Below, piece after piece: positions 52,457 to 61,558 of a stretch of DNA of 64,000 nucleotides. The notes under the pieces were generated by a model. It saw only the letters and a program-made list of their open reading frames with translations. It was not told the origin of the DNA and did no database searches. The position numbers and the translations under genes were made by a program. How positions within the stretch are numbered: position 1 is the stretch's first letter; each line of letters opens with the position of its first letter. This DNA is from Oscillospiraceae bacterium. GTDB lineage: Bacteria > Bacillota > Clostridia > Oscillospirales > Oscillospiraceae. The stretch is taken from positions 28,437-92,436 of the forward strand of contig JAFYAQ010000014.1 of the NCBI GenBank assembly GCA_017540645.1, read 5' to 3'.

Positions 52457-52506
52457 TCCGGAACGCCGCCCCCGTCTCCGGACGGGGGCATCGGATAGGA
52501 GAAGAA

Positions 52507-52947
52507 ATGGAAAGCAACGACCGTTACGCCGCGCTGCGGCTCAGCAGCCAGCTCTGCTTCCCTCTGTACGCCGCTTCCAAGGAGCTGGTGCGCCAGTATA
52601 AGCCTTTTCTGGATCCCCTGGATCTGACCTATACCCAATACATCGCCATGATGGTCCTCTGGGAAAAGCAGGCCATCAGCGTGAAAGACCTGGGAGAGGC
52701 TCTCTGGCTGGACTCCGGCACCCTGACGCCGGTGCTGAAAAAGCTGGAACAGAAGGGCTATCTCACTCGCCAGCGGAGCGAGGAGGACGAGCGGAGCGTG
52801 GTCCTCAGCCTGACCGAGAGCGGCGCTGCCCTCCGGGAGGCTGCGCTGAGCGTCCCCCAGAGGCTCGGCTCCTGCGTCCGGCTCCGTCCGGAGGAGGTAC
52901 AGGAGCTGTACCGGCTCCTGTACAAGGTCCTGGACGGGATGCGATAA
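52507..52947 (+). CDS. OhrR-like MarR-family regulator
   Basis: A 146-residue winged-helix repressor from the ATG at 52507 (TAGGAGAAG upstream). The N terminus LSSQLCFPLYAASKELVRQY has the redox-active Cys of OhrR, and LTYTQYIAMMVLWEKQAISV with LDSGTLTPVLKKLEQKGYLT is the DNA-binding region. OhrR derepresses its target when that Cys is oxidised by organic peroxide. It sits directly downstream of the peroxidase gene, so autoregulation through the dyads at 51860-51885 is likely. Confidence 0.92.
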   Translation: MESNDRYAALRLSSQLCFPLYAASKELVRQYKPFLDPLDLTYTQYIAMMVLWEKQAISVKDLGEALWLDSGTLTPVLKKLEQKGYLTRQRSEEDERSVVLSLTESGAALREAALSVPQRLGSCVRLRPEEVQELYRLLYKVLDGMR

Positions 52948-52961
52948 GGGGGGAAGTGCTT

Positions 52962-54053
52962 ATGGATCGCAGTAAAAGCATCGTACGCGTCAGCGTCATC
53001 GGCATTCTGGCCAATCTGGTGCTGGTTGCTTTTAAGGCGGTGGTGGGGCTGGTGACCGGGTCCATCGCCGTGCTGCTGGACGCGGTGAACAACTTAAGCG
53101 ACGCCCTCTCCTCCGTGATCACCATCGTGGCCACCAAGCTGGCCGGACGGGCCCCGGACAAAAAGCATCCCTACGGCTACGGGCGGATCGAGCATATCAG
53201 CAGCGTGCTGATCGCCATCATCGTGCTGCTGGCGGGCTTCACCTCCTTCCAGGAATCCCTGGAAAAGGTGCTCCACCCGGAGGAAGCCAGCTATACGGCG
53301 GTGTCCCTGCTGATCATCGCCGCGGCGGTGGCGGTCAAGTTCCTGCTGGGCCGCTATGTAAAGGCCCAGGGCGTGAAGCTCAACAGCGAGTCCCTGGTGG
53401 CCTCCGGCACGGACGCCAGCTTTGACTCCCTGATCTCCCTGTCCACTCTGGTGGCCGCGGGGATCAGTCTGCTGTTCCACTGGAGCGTCGAGGGTTATCT
53501 GGGTGTGGTGATCTCCGTGGTGATCCTGAAAGCCGGCATCGAGATGCTCATGGGCAGTCTGACCAGCATCATCGGCGAGCGGGTGGACAGCGAATTGTCC
53601 CTGCGTCTGAAACAGGCGGTGTGTTCCTTCCCGGAGGTCCACGGTGCCTACGACCTGGTCCTCCACTCCTATGGGCCGGAGAAGCTGATCGGCTCGGTGC
53701 ATGTGGAGGTGGACGACACCATGACCGCCCGGGGGATCCACGCCCTGACCCGGAAGATCAGCCAGAAGGCCTACAATGAATTCGGCATCATCCTGACCGT
53801 GGGGATCTATGCATCCAACACCGACGACAGCGGCCACGGGATCCGCAGCGCCATCCAAAAGCTGCTGCCCCGGTACCCGGCTATCCGCCAGATCCACGGA
53901 TACTATGAGGACGGGGACTCCGTCAGCTTTGACATGGTGGTGGACTTCGGCGTCGACGCGATGCAGCTGCGCCGGGAGTTCACGGAAGAGCTGACCCGGC
54001 AGTTCCCCGGGCACAGCTTCTATGTGAATATCGACACCGACTTCAGCGACTAA
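52962..54053 (+). CDS. MntE-like cation diffusion facilitator
   Basis: A 363-residue CDF. TM2 shows LDAVNNLSDALSS (Asn-x3-Asp) and TM5 SGTDASFDSL (Asp-x3-Asp). This Asn/Asp-rich metal site, without His, is typical of Mn-exporting CDFs such as pneumococcal MntE. The C-terminal cytoplasmic part is longer than usual. The first dimerisation domain is followed by a second ~70-residue beta-alpha domain ending in FYVNIDTDFSD. Its position after a peroxidase and OhrR suggests control of manganese during oxidative stress. The ATG at 52962 has AAGGGGGGAA upstream. Confidence 0.88.
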   Translation: MDRSKSIVRVSVIGILANLVLVAFKAVVGLVTGSIAVLLDAVNNLSDALSSVITIVATKLAGRAPDKKHPYGYGRIEHISSVLIAIIVLLAGFTSFQESLEKVLHPEEASYTAVSLLIIAAAVAVKFLLGRYVKAQGVKLNSESLVASGTDASFDSLISLSTLVAAGISLLFHWSVEGYLGVVISVVILKAGIEMLMGSLTSIIGERVDSELSLRLKQAVCSFPEVHGAYDLVLHSYGPEKLIGSVHVEVDDTMTARGIHALTRKISQKAYNEFGIILTVGIYASNTDDSGHGIRSAIQKLLPRYPAIRQIHGYYEDGDSVSFDMVVDFGVDAMQLRREFTEELTRQFPGHSFYVNIDTDFSD

Positions 54054-54057
54054 AAAA

Positions 54058-54092
54058 GATGCGGGAGAACAACTCTCCCGCATCGTTTTTTA
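54058..54092. terminator. bidirectional terminator
   Basis: GATGCGGGAGA pairs with TCTCCCGCATC around ACAAC, with TAAAAAA before and TTTTTT after, between the CDF gene and the convergent secreted-protein gene. Confidence 0.9.
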
Positions 54093-54644
54093 TCCGAAGA
54101 AGCTGTGAAAGATATCCTTCAGGTTGGTGAGGATATCCTTTGAATCGTCCCAGAGCTTTCCGGCCTCCTTTGTGGCGTCCAGGAGCAGATCCCCGGCGCC
54201 CCGGAGCTTTTCCATGGCCTCGCTCAGACTTTTCTGGTCGGGGAGCTTTTCCTTCCAGTCCTCCACCGTGCGCCGCAGCTCCTCCGCGTCCGCCTGCTCA
54301 TACTTGCGGCACAGGCCGCGCAGCCACTCCACCTGAGCGTCGTTGAGCTTCAGGGAAACCCCCTCCGCCGCGGCGCGGATCTCCGCATCCAGCTCCTCGT
54401 CCGTCAGCTTTTCCGTCTCCTGAAAGATGGTGCGCAGATGATCGGCGATCTCTCCGCTCTCATGGGAGGCGAAGTAATCCTTCAGCCAGCTGAGGATCCC
54501 GTCCCCCTTTTCCTCCAGCCGGGCGCGCAGGTCCTCCCCCATTTCGGAGAGTGTCTCCCCCTGAGAGGCCCGCTCCGCCACCGCGGGAGCCGTCAGCGCC
54601 GCCGTCAGGGCCAGGATCAGTAAAACAAACAGAAGTTTTTTCAT
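54090..54644 (-). CDS. secreted helical protein
   Basis: A 184-residue protein with a signal peptide (KKLLFVLLILALTAALTAPA then AVAE cleavage site) and a mature part that is almost all charged, amphipathic helix. No family is recognised. GGAGGAT precedes the ATG. It may be an extracellular or cell-wall-associated helical protein. Confidence 0.65.
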   Translation of the reverse strand: MKKLLFVLLILALTAALTAPAVAERASQGETLSEMGEDLRARLEEKGDGILSWLKDYFASHESGEIADHLRTIFQETEKLTDEELDAEIRAAAEGVSLKLNDAQVEWLRGLCRKYEQADAEELRRTVEDWKEKLPDQKSLSEAMEKLRGAGDLLLDATKEAGKLWDDSKDILTNLKDIFHSFFG

Positions 54645-54692
54645 GGATATCCTCCGGGATCAAAGTAATCGGAATAAGAAAGTATACGCAAA

Positions 54693-54719
54693 TCCCGCGG
54701 GGGCAATACCCCCGCGGGA
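54693..54719 (-). terminator. terminator-like hairpin before the secreted helical gene
   Basis: TCCCGCGGGGG pairs with CCCCCGCGGGA around TATTG-type loop. On the minus strand only TTTG follows, so it is a weak terminator of the isomerase gene. Confidence 0.6.
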
Positions 54720-54742
54720 CAGTTTTCCTTGGGTCGGCTGTT

Positions 54743-55318
54743 TTACTTCACCTTCATGGAGGTGATGACCGGCTGGTTGGATTCGGCGATGTAACCGTCC
54801 GCACCGATGGTATGCGCCCCTGCGGCGATCTGGTCCACGATCTCCATGCCCGAGGAAACATAGCCGAACACCGCGAAGTCACCGTCCAGGAAGGTCTGGT
54901 CGCTCTGCATGATGTAGAAGCGGCAGCTGGCGCTGTCCTTGTTGGTGTCCCGGGCCATGCCGATGGCCCCCCGGGTATGGGAGAGGGGATTGCGGAAGCC
55001 GTTGGAGGAGAATTCCCCGGGAATGGTGCTCCCGCTGGTGCCCGTCCCGTTCTTGTTTGGGTCGCCGCCATAGATGGCGAAGCCCGCAATGGCCCGGTAG
55101 ACGGTCTTTTTGTTATAAAACCCGCTCTTGGCCAGATTCAGGAATTGGGAGGCTGTCTGCGGAGCGGCGTCGGCGTTCACCTCTACGGTAAAGGTCCCGT
55201 AATTGGCGACCGTGATCTCCACATCATGCTTGCCCGTCCAGGTCTTGTTGCTGCTGCAGCCCGCCAGGACGCAGAGCAGCAGAACGACGGAGAGCAGCGC
55301 GGCCAGTGTTTTTTTCAT
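54743..55318 (-). CDS. cyclophilin-type prolyl isomerase lipoprotein
   Basis: A 191-residue lipoprotein with the lipobox VLAGC at Cys21. The cyclophilin core includes TASQFLNLAKSGFYNKKTVY, FAIYGGDPNKNGTGTSG, LSHTRGAIGMARDTNKDSAS and CRFYIMQSDQTFLDGDFAVF. It should assist folding of exported proteins at the outer face of the membrane. A cytoplasmic cyclophilin is encoded at 61555. Confidence 0.93.
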   Translation of the reverse strand: MKKTLAALLSVVLLLCVLAGCSSNKTWTGKHDVEITVANYGTFTVEVNADAAPQTASQFLNLAKSGFYNKKTVYRAIAGFAIYGGDPNKNGTGTSGSTIPGEFSSNGFRNPLSHTRGAIGMARDTNKDSASCRFYIMQSDQTFLDGDFAVFGYVSSGMEIVDQIAAGAHTIGADGYIAESNQPVITSMKVK

Positions 55319-55356
55319 TTTCCTCTAACCTCCTTTTATGCCTGTGCCAAAGAGCT

Positions 55357-57090
55357 TTATTTTGCCTTGGCAAGCCCCTCGGCGAAGGCAGCGATGGCAT
55401 CCCGTTTCTTTTCGCACAGCTCGGGAGACTCGTCCCGGGCCAGAACGTACATTTTGATCTTGGGCTCGGTGCCGGAGGGACGGACCACCAGGGCAGAACC
55501 GTCGCTCAAATCAAAGTACAGCACGTTGCTCCCCGCAATGGCGGTCTTCTCCACCAGCCCTACGCCGGGCACGCGGATATCGCCGCTCTGATAATCCCGG
55601 ATCCGGGCAACGCCCAGTCCGCCCACCTCCGTGGGGGGATCGGAGCGGAGGGAGGCCATGAGGGCCTTCATCTCGCCCAGGCCGTCCACACCGTACATGT
55701 AGAGGTTCAGGGTCTTCTCCCGGTAGCAGCCGTACTTTTCGTAGAGCTGATCCAGGGCGTCCAGCAGGGTCATGCCCTTGTCGTAATAGAAGGCCGCCAT
55801 CTCGGCGATGAGCATGGAAGCGGTGACGGCATCCTTGTCCCGGACGTAGTCGCCCGCCATGTAGCCGTAGCTCTCCTCAAAGCCCAGGATGTACTCGTGG
55901 CTGTTGCCCTCGGCCTTGTACTGGGCGATCTTCTCGGCGATGAACTTGAAGCCGGTGAAGGTCTCGTCAAAGTGGACGCCGTTGTACTCGCAGATCCGCC
56001 GGGCCATGGAGGTAGACACGATGGTGGAGATGGCCGCCGCGTTGGCGGGCAGGGTCCCCGCCGCGCGCCGGGCCTGGATCAGGTAGTCCAGCAGCAGGCA
56101 GCCCATCTGGTTGCCGGTGATGGTGTAGTACTCGCCGTTCCTGCGGGCCATGACGCCCACGCGGTCGGAGTCGGGGTCGGTGCCGATGATCAGGTCGCTG
56201 CCCACCTTCTTGGCCAGTTCGATGCCCAGATAGAAGCCCTCCGGGTTCTCCGGGTTGGGGCTCTCCACGGTGGGGAAGTTGCCGTCCAGGACCATCTGCT
56301 CGGCCACGGGATAGATGTGCTTTATGCCCAGACGCTTGAGGGCCTCGGGCACCAGATACCAGCCGCAGCCGTGGAAGGGAGTGAACACGATGCCGAACTT
56401 GTCGGCCACCTTGGCCACCACTTCTTTGTTCACGGCCTGGCCCATGACCTGCTCCAGGAAAGCCTCGTCGGTCTCCTTGCCCAGGTACTCGATCATCCCG
56501 GCGTCCAGTGCTTTCTGGAAGTCAATGCTCTTGGGGGCGCGGAACACGTCGGAGTTGGCCATTTTCCTGGCGATCACGTCGGCGTGCTGGGGCGGCAGCT
56601 GGGCGCCGTCAGACCAATAGACCTTGTAGCCGTTGTACTGCTTGGGGTTGTGGCTGGCGGTGACGTTGATGCCGGCCTGGGCTCCGTAGTAGCGGATGGC
56701 AAAGCTCAGCTCCGGGGTGGGACGCAGGGCGTCAAAAAGACGGACATGGACGCCGTTGGCCGCCATGACCATCGCCGACTCCCGGGCAAAGACATCGCTG
56801 TTGTTGCGGCAGTCATAGCAGACGCACACGCCCTTGCGCATGGCCTCCTCGCCCTCTTCCACGATCAGCTCGGCAAAAGCCTGGGTAGCGTGGCGGATCA
56901 CATGGATGTTCATCCGGTTGGTGCCCAGACCCATGGTGCCGCGCAGGCCGGCTGTGCCAAAGGAAAGGGGTGCATAGAAGCGGTCCTCGATCTCCTTGTC
57001 GTTGCCGCGGATGGAGTCCAGCTCCTTCCACTCCTCTTCGCTGAGGGCGGGGCTGTTGAGCCACTCCTCATAGGTTTCTCTCCAGGACAT
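55357..57090 (-). CDS. phosphoglucomutase / phosphomannomutase
   Basis: A 577-residue alpha-D-phosphohexomutase from the ATG at 57090 (TAAGGAGG upstream). The phosphoserine loop is TASHNPKQYNGYK, the Mg loop DPDSDRVGVM, the sugar-ring loop GFEESYGYMAGD and the phosphate loop RPSGTEPKIKMYV. The long form with MGLGTNRMN near residue 70 is the PgcA type of Firmicutes. It interconverts glucose-1- and glucose-6-phosphate. Confidence 0.95.
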   Translation of the reverse strand: MSWRETYEEWLNSPALSEEEWKELDSIRGNDKEIEDRFYAPLSFGTAGLRGTMGLGTNRMNIHVIRHATQAFAELIVEEGEEAMRKGVCVCYDCRNNSDVFARESAMVMAANGVHVRLFDALRPTPELSFAIRYYGAQAGINVTASHNPKQYNGYKVYWSDGAQLPPQHADVIARKMANSDVFRAPKSIDFQKALDAGMIEYLGKETDEAFLEQVMGQAVNKEVVAKVADKFGIVFTPFHGCGWYLVPEALKRLGIKHIYPVAEQMVLDGNFPTVESPNPENPEGFYLGIELAKKVGSDLIIGTDPDSDRVGVMARRNGEYYTITGNQMGCLLLDYLIQARRAAGTLPANAAAISTIVSTSMARRICEYNGVHFDETFTGFKFIAEKIAQYKAEGNSHEYILGFEESYGYMAGDYVRDKDAVTASMLIAEMAAFYYDKGMTLLDALDQLYEKYGCYREKTLNLYMYGVDGLGEMKALMASLRSDPPTEVGGLGVARIRDYQSGDIRVPGVGLVEKTAIAGSNVLYFDLSDGSALVVRPSGTEPKIKMYVLARDESPELCEKKRDAIAAFAEGLAKAK

Positions 57091-57103
57091 AGTTTGCTCC
57101 TCC

Positions 57104-57424
57104 TTATGTTGTTCCTTCGGGGTCGTGCAGCAGTTCCGAGGCATCCGCCCACAGGGAGGCGGGGACGTAGACATCCACGCCGGTACCGCTGACGCCCAAT
57201 ATAATTTTTCCGAAATCGCCATTCTCCGGGTATTGCCGGAGACAGGGAATACCATAGAACTCCATCCTGGAGGTCAGCAGCGCCTCGTCCATGTCCAGGC
57301 CGCTGCAATGGCAGAGGAACACCGGCGCGTCCAGCACGCCGTCCTCATCTCTGGGCCAGCGCCGGAGAAGATCTCCCGTCAGCTGTCGGCCCCATTCGCC
57401 GGAGGACCATTTGATAGCTTCCAT
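57104..57424 (-). CDS. DUF2007-like small protein
   Basis: A 106-residue protein with VFLCHCSGLDMDEALLTSRM and FGKIILGVSGTGVDVYVPAS, the pattern of DUF2007/putative signal-transducing proteins of about 70-110 residues. It precedes the phosphoglucomutase gene by 13 bases and has GAGGG before its ATG. Function unknown. Confidence 0.65.
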   Translation of the reverse strand: MEAIKWSSGEWGRQLTGDLLRRWPRDEDGVLDAPVFLCHCSGLDMDEALLTSRMEFYGIPCLRQYPENGDFGKIILGVSGTGVDVYVPASLWADASELLHDPEGTT

Positions 57425-57489
57425 GCTTAATACCCTCTGCCCTTCCTGAAGGTTTGCGGGCGGATGCTGTCCGCCCCTGTGGAAAAACG

Positions 57490-57936
57490 TTATTTATGAT
57501 ATTTACCGCCGCTCAGCATATTGAACGCCCGGTAAATCTGTTCCAATACGATCACCCGGGCCAGATGGTGGGGAAAGGTCATCCGGGAGAGGGAGAGCCT
57601 CTCATCCGCCCGGCGCTTCACCGCCTCCGAAAGCCCGTCCGATCCGCCGATCACAAAGCACAGACGGCTCACCCCGGCGTTCATCTCCCGGGAGAGCAGG
57701 TCTCGCAGTTCCTCGCTGGTGTACAGCTTGCCCTCCACGCACAGGGCCACCGTGAAAGCGCCCGCCGGGAGCTTGGCCATGACCGCTGCGCCGTCCCGTT
57801 CCAGGTCGCCGCTCTCCGGCAGCTCCAGGATCTCCAGCTCGCAATAGCGGCCCAGACGCTTGCGGTATTCCTCCACGGCCTGCTGGTAAAAGCTCTCCTT
57901 CAGCTTTCCCACGCAGATCAGTCGGACTCGCAGCAT
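57490..57936 (-). CDS. rlmH: 23S rRNA pseudouridine-1915 methyltransferase
   Basis: A 148-residue SPOUT methyltransferase from the ATG at 57936. Hallmarks are MLRVRLICVGKLKESFYQQA, FVIGGSDGLSEAVKRRAD and the terminal knot SLSRMTFPHHLARVIVLEQI then YRAFNMLSGGKYHK. It methylates the N3 of pseudouridine 1915 in helix 69. It overlaps the upstream hydrolase gene by 19 bases, the common order in Firmicutes. Confidence 0.96.
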   Translation of the reverse strand: MLRVRLICVGKLKESFYQQAVEEYRKRLGRYCELEILELPESGDLERDGAAVMAKLPAGAFTVALCVEGKLYTSEELRDLLSREMNAGVSRLCFVIGGSDGLSEAVKRRADERLSLSRMTFPHHLARVIVLEQIYRAFNMLSGGKYHK

Positions 57937-58712
57937 GCCGGGACCTCCATCTCCATTTCCCCATCCGCCGGAGCCACCAGGACCGGCAGCCGGGCAAAGC
58001 CCGCGGCGTCCAGCGAAGCGCGTACCGCCGCGAGGGCCGCGGCCGGGGTATTGTTCTCCTTGCTCAGATGCCCCAGAGCAAAGCTCCGGGTGCCGGCATG
58101 GGCAAGTTCGCAGGCAAAGGCGGCGCACAGTTCGTTGGACATGTGCCCGTGCTCGGACAGGATCCGCCGTTTCAGCGAGACCGGATAGGGGCCATAGCGA
58201 AGCATCATCTCATCGTGGTTGGCCTCCAGCAGCACGGCGCCGCAGCGGGAAAGATGCCGCTCCATCTCCGGGGTGACGCAGCCGGTGTCCGTGCAGAAGC
58301 CCAGACAGCTCTCCCCGCTCTCCAGCCGGTAGCCCACGCTCTCATCCGTGTCATGGGAGGTATGGAAGGCCAGAACGGAGATCTCCCCCAGGTCAAAGCT
58401 TTGTTCCGCGGGAATGCTGCGCAGGCATTCGCCGATCTCCGGGATGGCGTATGTCAGCCGCCGCCCCACCACGGGCGGGGCATACACGGGGATGGGATGA
58501 TATTTCACGATCATGGGCAGGCCGCCGATATGATCGCTGTGCTCATGGGTCACCAAAATGCCGTCGATATCGTCATAGCCGAGGCCGAGATTCCCCAGGG
58601 CCCGGCCGATGCGCCGCATGGAAATGCCCGCGTCGATCAGGATATGCGTGTCTCCGCCGCTGACCAGCGCGCAGTTGCCGCCGGAGCCGCTGGCGAAGGT
58701 GATCAGCCTCAT
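57918..58712 (-). CDS. WalJ/YycJ-like metallo-beta-lactamase-fold hydrolase
   Basis: A 264-residue MBL-fold protein with VTHEHSDHIGG metal motif near residue 55, GFCTDTGCV and the C-terminal ALGHLSKENN. In Firmicutes this protein is linked to the WalRK region and to rlmH, and has been tied to DNA repair and cell-wall control. No walRK genes are in the window. It overlaps murA by four bases. Confidence 0.88.
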   Translation of the reverse strand: MRLITFASGSGGNCALVSGGDTHILIDAGISMRRIGRALGNLGLGYDDIDGILVTHEHSDHIGGLPMIVKYHPIPVYAPPVVGRRLTYAIPEIGECLRSIPAEQSFDLGEISVLAFHTSHDTDESVGYRLESGESCLGFCTDTGCVTPEMERHLSRCGAVLLEANHDEMMLRYGPYPVSLKRRILSEHGHMSNELCAAFACELAHAGTRSFALGHLSKENNTPAAALAAVRASLDAAGFARLPVLVAPADGEMEMEVPACCESD

Positions 58713-60004
58713 CCCGCGTTGGCGGCCCAGCGCCGGGGCTCCTCCGGGACGTCGATGATGTGGATGTCCCCGCCCAGGAGCTGGAGCTTGCCGACGAATT
58801 CCTGATATCCCCGTTCGATAAAATGGATATCCTCCACGGTGGTGATGCCCTGGGCCGCCAGCCCGGCGATCACCATGGCAGCGCCCGCCCGCAGATCGCA
58901 GGCGGCCACACTGGCCCCGTTCAAGGTTTCCACGCCCTCCACTACGGCCACACGGCCGTCCACCTGGATCTGGGCGCCCATCTTTCTCAGCTCGTTGACG
59001 TATTTATAGCGGTTGTCCCACACGCCCTCGGTGATCACGCTGGTGCCCTGGGCCAGGGCCAGGCAGGCCCCGATCTGGGGCTGCATATCCGTGGGGAAGC
59101 CGGGATAGGGCTGGGTCTTGATGTTGGCGCGGCGCAGCCGCCCGTCCCGACGGACCAGGACGGATTCCGGGTATTCCTCCACCGTGACGCCCATCTCCCG
59201 GAGCTTGGCGGTGATGCAGTCCAGGTGTTTGGGGATCACGTTGCGGATCAGCACCTCTCCGCCGCAGGCGGCGGTGGCGGCCATATAGGTCCCGGCCTCG
59301 ATCTGGTCGGGGATGATGGCGTAGGTGCCGCCGTGGAGCCGGTCCACGCCGTTGATCTTGACGGTATCGGTGCCGGCGCCGCGGACGTCCGCGCCCATGG
59401 AGTTCAGGAAGTTGGCCAGGTCCACGATATGGGGCTCCCGGGCCGCGTTTTCAATGACGGTCCGCCCCTCCGCCAGCACGGCGGCGATGATGATGTTCAT
59501 AGTGGCGCCCACGGACACCTTGTCCAGGTAGATGGACGCCCCCCGGAGCCGACGGCCGGGGACCTCCGCGTCGATAAAGTCTGTGACCTGGACATCCGCG
59601 CCCATGGCGTTCATGCCCTTCACATGCTGGTCGATGGGCCGTACGCCGAAGTTGCAGCCGCCGGGCATGGTGGTGCGGGCAATGCCGAAGCGGCCCAGCA
59701 TGGAGCCCACGAAATAATAGGACGCCCGGATGCCCCGCATCCGGTCATAGTCCGCGCCGTTCCAGGTGGCGTGGGAACAGTCGATCTCCACGGTGGAGGG
59801 ATTGATCATCCGCACCGTGGCGCCAAGGGATTCCAGGATATATAAAAGAGTAACCGTATCGCTGATCTGGGGCAGGTTTTCGATCCGGCACACGCCGTCC
59901 ACCAGCAGGGCCGCCGGGATGATGGCCACCGCCGCGTTCTTGGCGCCGGAGATCTCTACCTCGCCATGAAGGCGGCTGCCGCCGTTTATTCTATATTTTT
60001 CCAA
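58709..60004 (-). CDS. murA: UDP-N-acetylglucosamine 1-carboxyvinyltransferase
   Basis: A 431-residue enolpyruvyl transferase starting at TTG with CAGGGGGAA upstream. KYRINGGSRLHGEVEISGAK, the fosfomycin-target Cys in PGGCNFGVRPIDQH and the C-terminal region with GGDIHIIDV are typical MurA. It commits UDP-GlcNAc to peptidoglycan synthesis. A second MurA paralogue may exist elsewhere, as is common in Firmicutes. Confidence 0.95.
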   Translation of the reverse strand: MEKYRINGGSRLHGEVEISGAKNAAVAIIPAALLVDGVCRIENLPQISDTVTLLYILESLGATVRMINPSTVEIDCSHATWNGADYDRMRGIRASYYFVGSMLGRFGIARTTMPGGCNFGVRPIDQHVKGMNAMGADVQVTDFIDAEVPGRRLRGASIYLDKVSVGATMNIIIAAVLAEGRTVIENAAREPHIVDLANFLNSMGADVRGAGTDTVKINGVDRLHGGTYAIIPDQIEAGTYMAATAACGGEVLIRNVIPKHLDCITAKLREMGVTVEEYPESVLVRRDGRLRRANIKTQPYPGFPTDMQPQIGACLALAQGTSVITEGVWDNRYKYVNELRKMGAQIQVDGRVAVVEGVETLNGASVAACDLRAGAAMVIAGLAAQGITTVEDIHFIERGYQEFVGKLQLLGGDIHIIDVPEEPRRWAANAG

Positions 60005-60112
60005 AAGAAGATTCCCCCTGTTATTCGTCCGCGGAGCGGACCGGCTTCGCATTTTGTCTATGTATCCACGAAGCCGAAGGTATTATACCATATATGGAAT
60101 GCAAAAGCAACT

Positions 60113-60664
60113 TTATTCTTGCGCCGCCGCATCCCGGAGATAGGGCCGGGCCTGCAGGATCGCAACGGCGGTCTTCGCGTCCCGGATCTCTCCCCGTTCC
60201 GCCATGGCCAGGAGGGTGTCGTAGGGAATGCGCTCCAGCTGCAGGAACTCCCCCGGGTCCGGCCGGGACCGGCCCGCCTTCAGATCCCGGGCCAGATAAA
60301 TGCGCAGCAGCTCGGTGGAGTAGCCGGGAGAGGTGTAGTACTCCCCCAGAAGGATCATCTCCCCGGCGATCAGGCCCGTCTCCTCCTTCAGCTCCCGGGC
60401 GGCGCACAGCGCCGGGTCCTCCCCCGGCTCGATCTTCCCCGCCGGCGCCTCCAGCAGGACCTCCCGCATGGGATAGCGGAACTGATGCTCCACCCAGGCA
60501 TAGCCCTCCTCATCCACCGGCAGGACGCAGGCCCCGCCGGGGTGGATCACCACTTCCCGGTAGCTCTCGCTCCCGTCGGGCAGGCGCACCTGGTCCACAT
60601 ACAAGTCGACGATAATGCCCTGATATCGGTTGATCTCCCGAAGCTTTTCCTCCTGCAGGTCCAT
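60113..60664 (-). CDS. ADP-ribose pyrophosphatase-like Nudix hydrolase
   Basis: A 183-residue Nudix protein from the ATG at 60664 (AAAGGAGA upstream). The box is GKIEPGEDPALCAARELKEETGLI, split here as GKIEPGEDPA and RELKEETG, with the preceding SPGYSTELLRIYLARDL typical of ADP-ribose pyrophosphatases. It should hydrolyse ADP-ribose to AMP and ribose-5-phosphate. Confidence 0.92.
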   Translation of the reverse strand: MDLQEEKLREINRYQGIIVDLYVDQVRLPDGSESYREVVIHPGGACVLPVDEEGYAWVEHQFRYPMREVLLEAPAGKIEPGEDPALCAARELKEETGLIAGEMILLGEYYTSPGYSTELLRIYLARDLKAGRSRPDPGEFLQLERIPYDTLLAMAERGEIRDAKTAVAILQARPYLRDAAAQE

Positions 60665-60762
60665 TCCGTGTCTCTCCTTTGACGTTCTCTTAAATATAAA
60701 TTTTACCATACCGGCCGGGGAAATTCCAGTTTTTTTCACTGTTTTCTCCCTCCGGAACAGGG

Positions 60763-60768
60763 TATAAT
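60763..60768 (+). promoter_or_regulatory. -10 box for the 81-residue gene
   Basis: TATAAT preceded by GG and followed by TG, 34 bases before the ATG. No good -35 hexamer at 17 bases. Confidence 0.45.
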
Positions 60769-60801
60769 GTGAAAAACTCCCGAGCGGAGAAGGAGATAGA
60801 T

Positions 60802-61047
60802 ATGGAAGAGCAAAAACAGGTCCTGGCGGTGTGTGTCCGCGGCTGCCCCGACGGGGAGGAGGCCCTCGGTCTGGTCCGGGCGGCGCTCCGGGAACGGGGA
60901 GATTTCGGCGCGGTGGAGGTGGAGATGCTGCCGGGAAAGCGGGAAACGCTGCTGCTGATCCACCCGGCGGCGGGGGTGTACATAGATCGGCGGGCGGCGG
61001 AGTACCTGACGGAACGGCTGCAGCAGCTCTTGACAGACATGGTATAA
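60802..61047 (+). CDS. small hypothetical protein upstream of smpB
   Basis: An 81-residue protein from the ATG at 60802 (AGAAGGAGATA upstream). It contains [20 protein letters not shown] and [20 protein letters not shown], a mixed alpha/beta fold, but no known motif. The smpB promoter lies in its last codons. Confidence 0.6.
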   Translation: MEEQKQVLAVCVRGCPDGEEALGLVRAALRERGDFGAVEVEMLPGKRETLLLIHPAAGVYIDRRAAEYLTERLQQLLTDMV

Positions 61048-61057
61048 TAATTATACT
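61030..61057 (+). promoter_or_regulatory. sigma-A promoter for smpB
   Basis: TTGACA (61030-61035) and TATACT (61052-61057), 16 bases apart, inside the 3' end of the upstream gene. Transcription should begin near 61064, 24 bases before the smpB ATG. Confidence 0.72.
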
Positions 61058-61087
61058 TCATCATTTCAGGAACGGAGGTGGAAAGCC

Positions 61088-61558
61088 ATGGCAAAGCAAG
61101 AGGGGATCAAGGAGATCGCCTCCAACCGCAAGGCCTTCCACGACTACTTCGTTCTGGAGCGGTTTGAGGCCGGGATCGAGCTGTTCGGCACGGAGGTAAA
61201 ATCCATCCGGGGCGGCCAGATCAATCTGAAGGACAGCTACTGCAGCATCCGGGACGGAGAGCTTTTCGTCCGGGGGATGCACGTCAGCCCCTACGAAAAG
61301 GGGAACATCTTCAACCGGGACCCGGTGCGGGTGCGGCGGCTTCTGATGCACAAAAAGGAGATCCGCAAGCTGGGCGACCGGGTGGCCCAGGACGGTGTGG
61401 CCCTGATCCCCCTGTCGGTGTACTTCAAGAACAGCCGGGTGAAGGTGGAGCTGGGTCTGTGCAAGGGCAAGAAAACTTACGATAAACGTCAGGCCGACGC
61501 CGAGCGGGAGGCCTCCCGCGAGATGGATCGGGCCAGAAAAGAGAGGTTGAATTCATGA
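61088..61558 (+). CDS. smpB: SsrA-binding protein SmpB
   Basis: A 156-residue protein matching SmpB along its length ([56 protein letters not shown] and a basic tail). It carries tmRNA to stalled ribosomes. ACGGAGGTGG precedes the ATG. tmRNA lies ~700 bases downstream. Confidence 0.97.
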   Translation: MAKQEGIKEIASNRKAFHDYFVLERFEAGIELFGTEVKSIRGGQINLKDSYCSIRDGELFVRGMHVSPYEKGNIFNRDPVRVRRLLMHKKEIRKLGDRVAQDGVALIPLSVYFKNSRVKVELGLCKGKKTYDKRQADAEREASREMDRARKERLNS

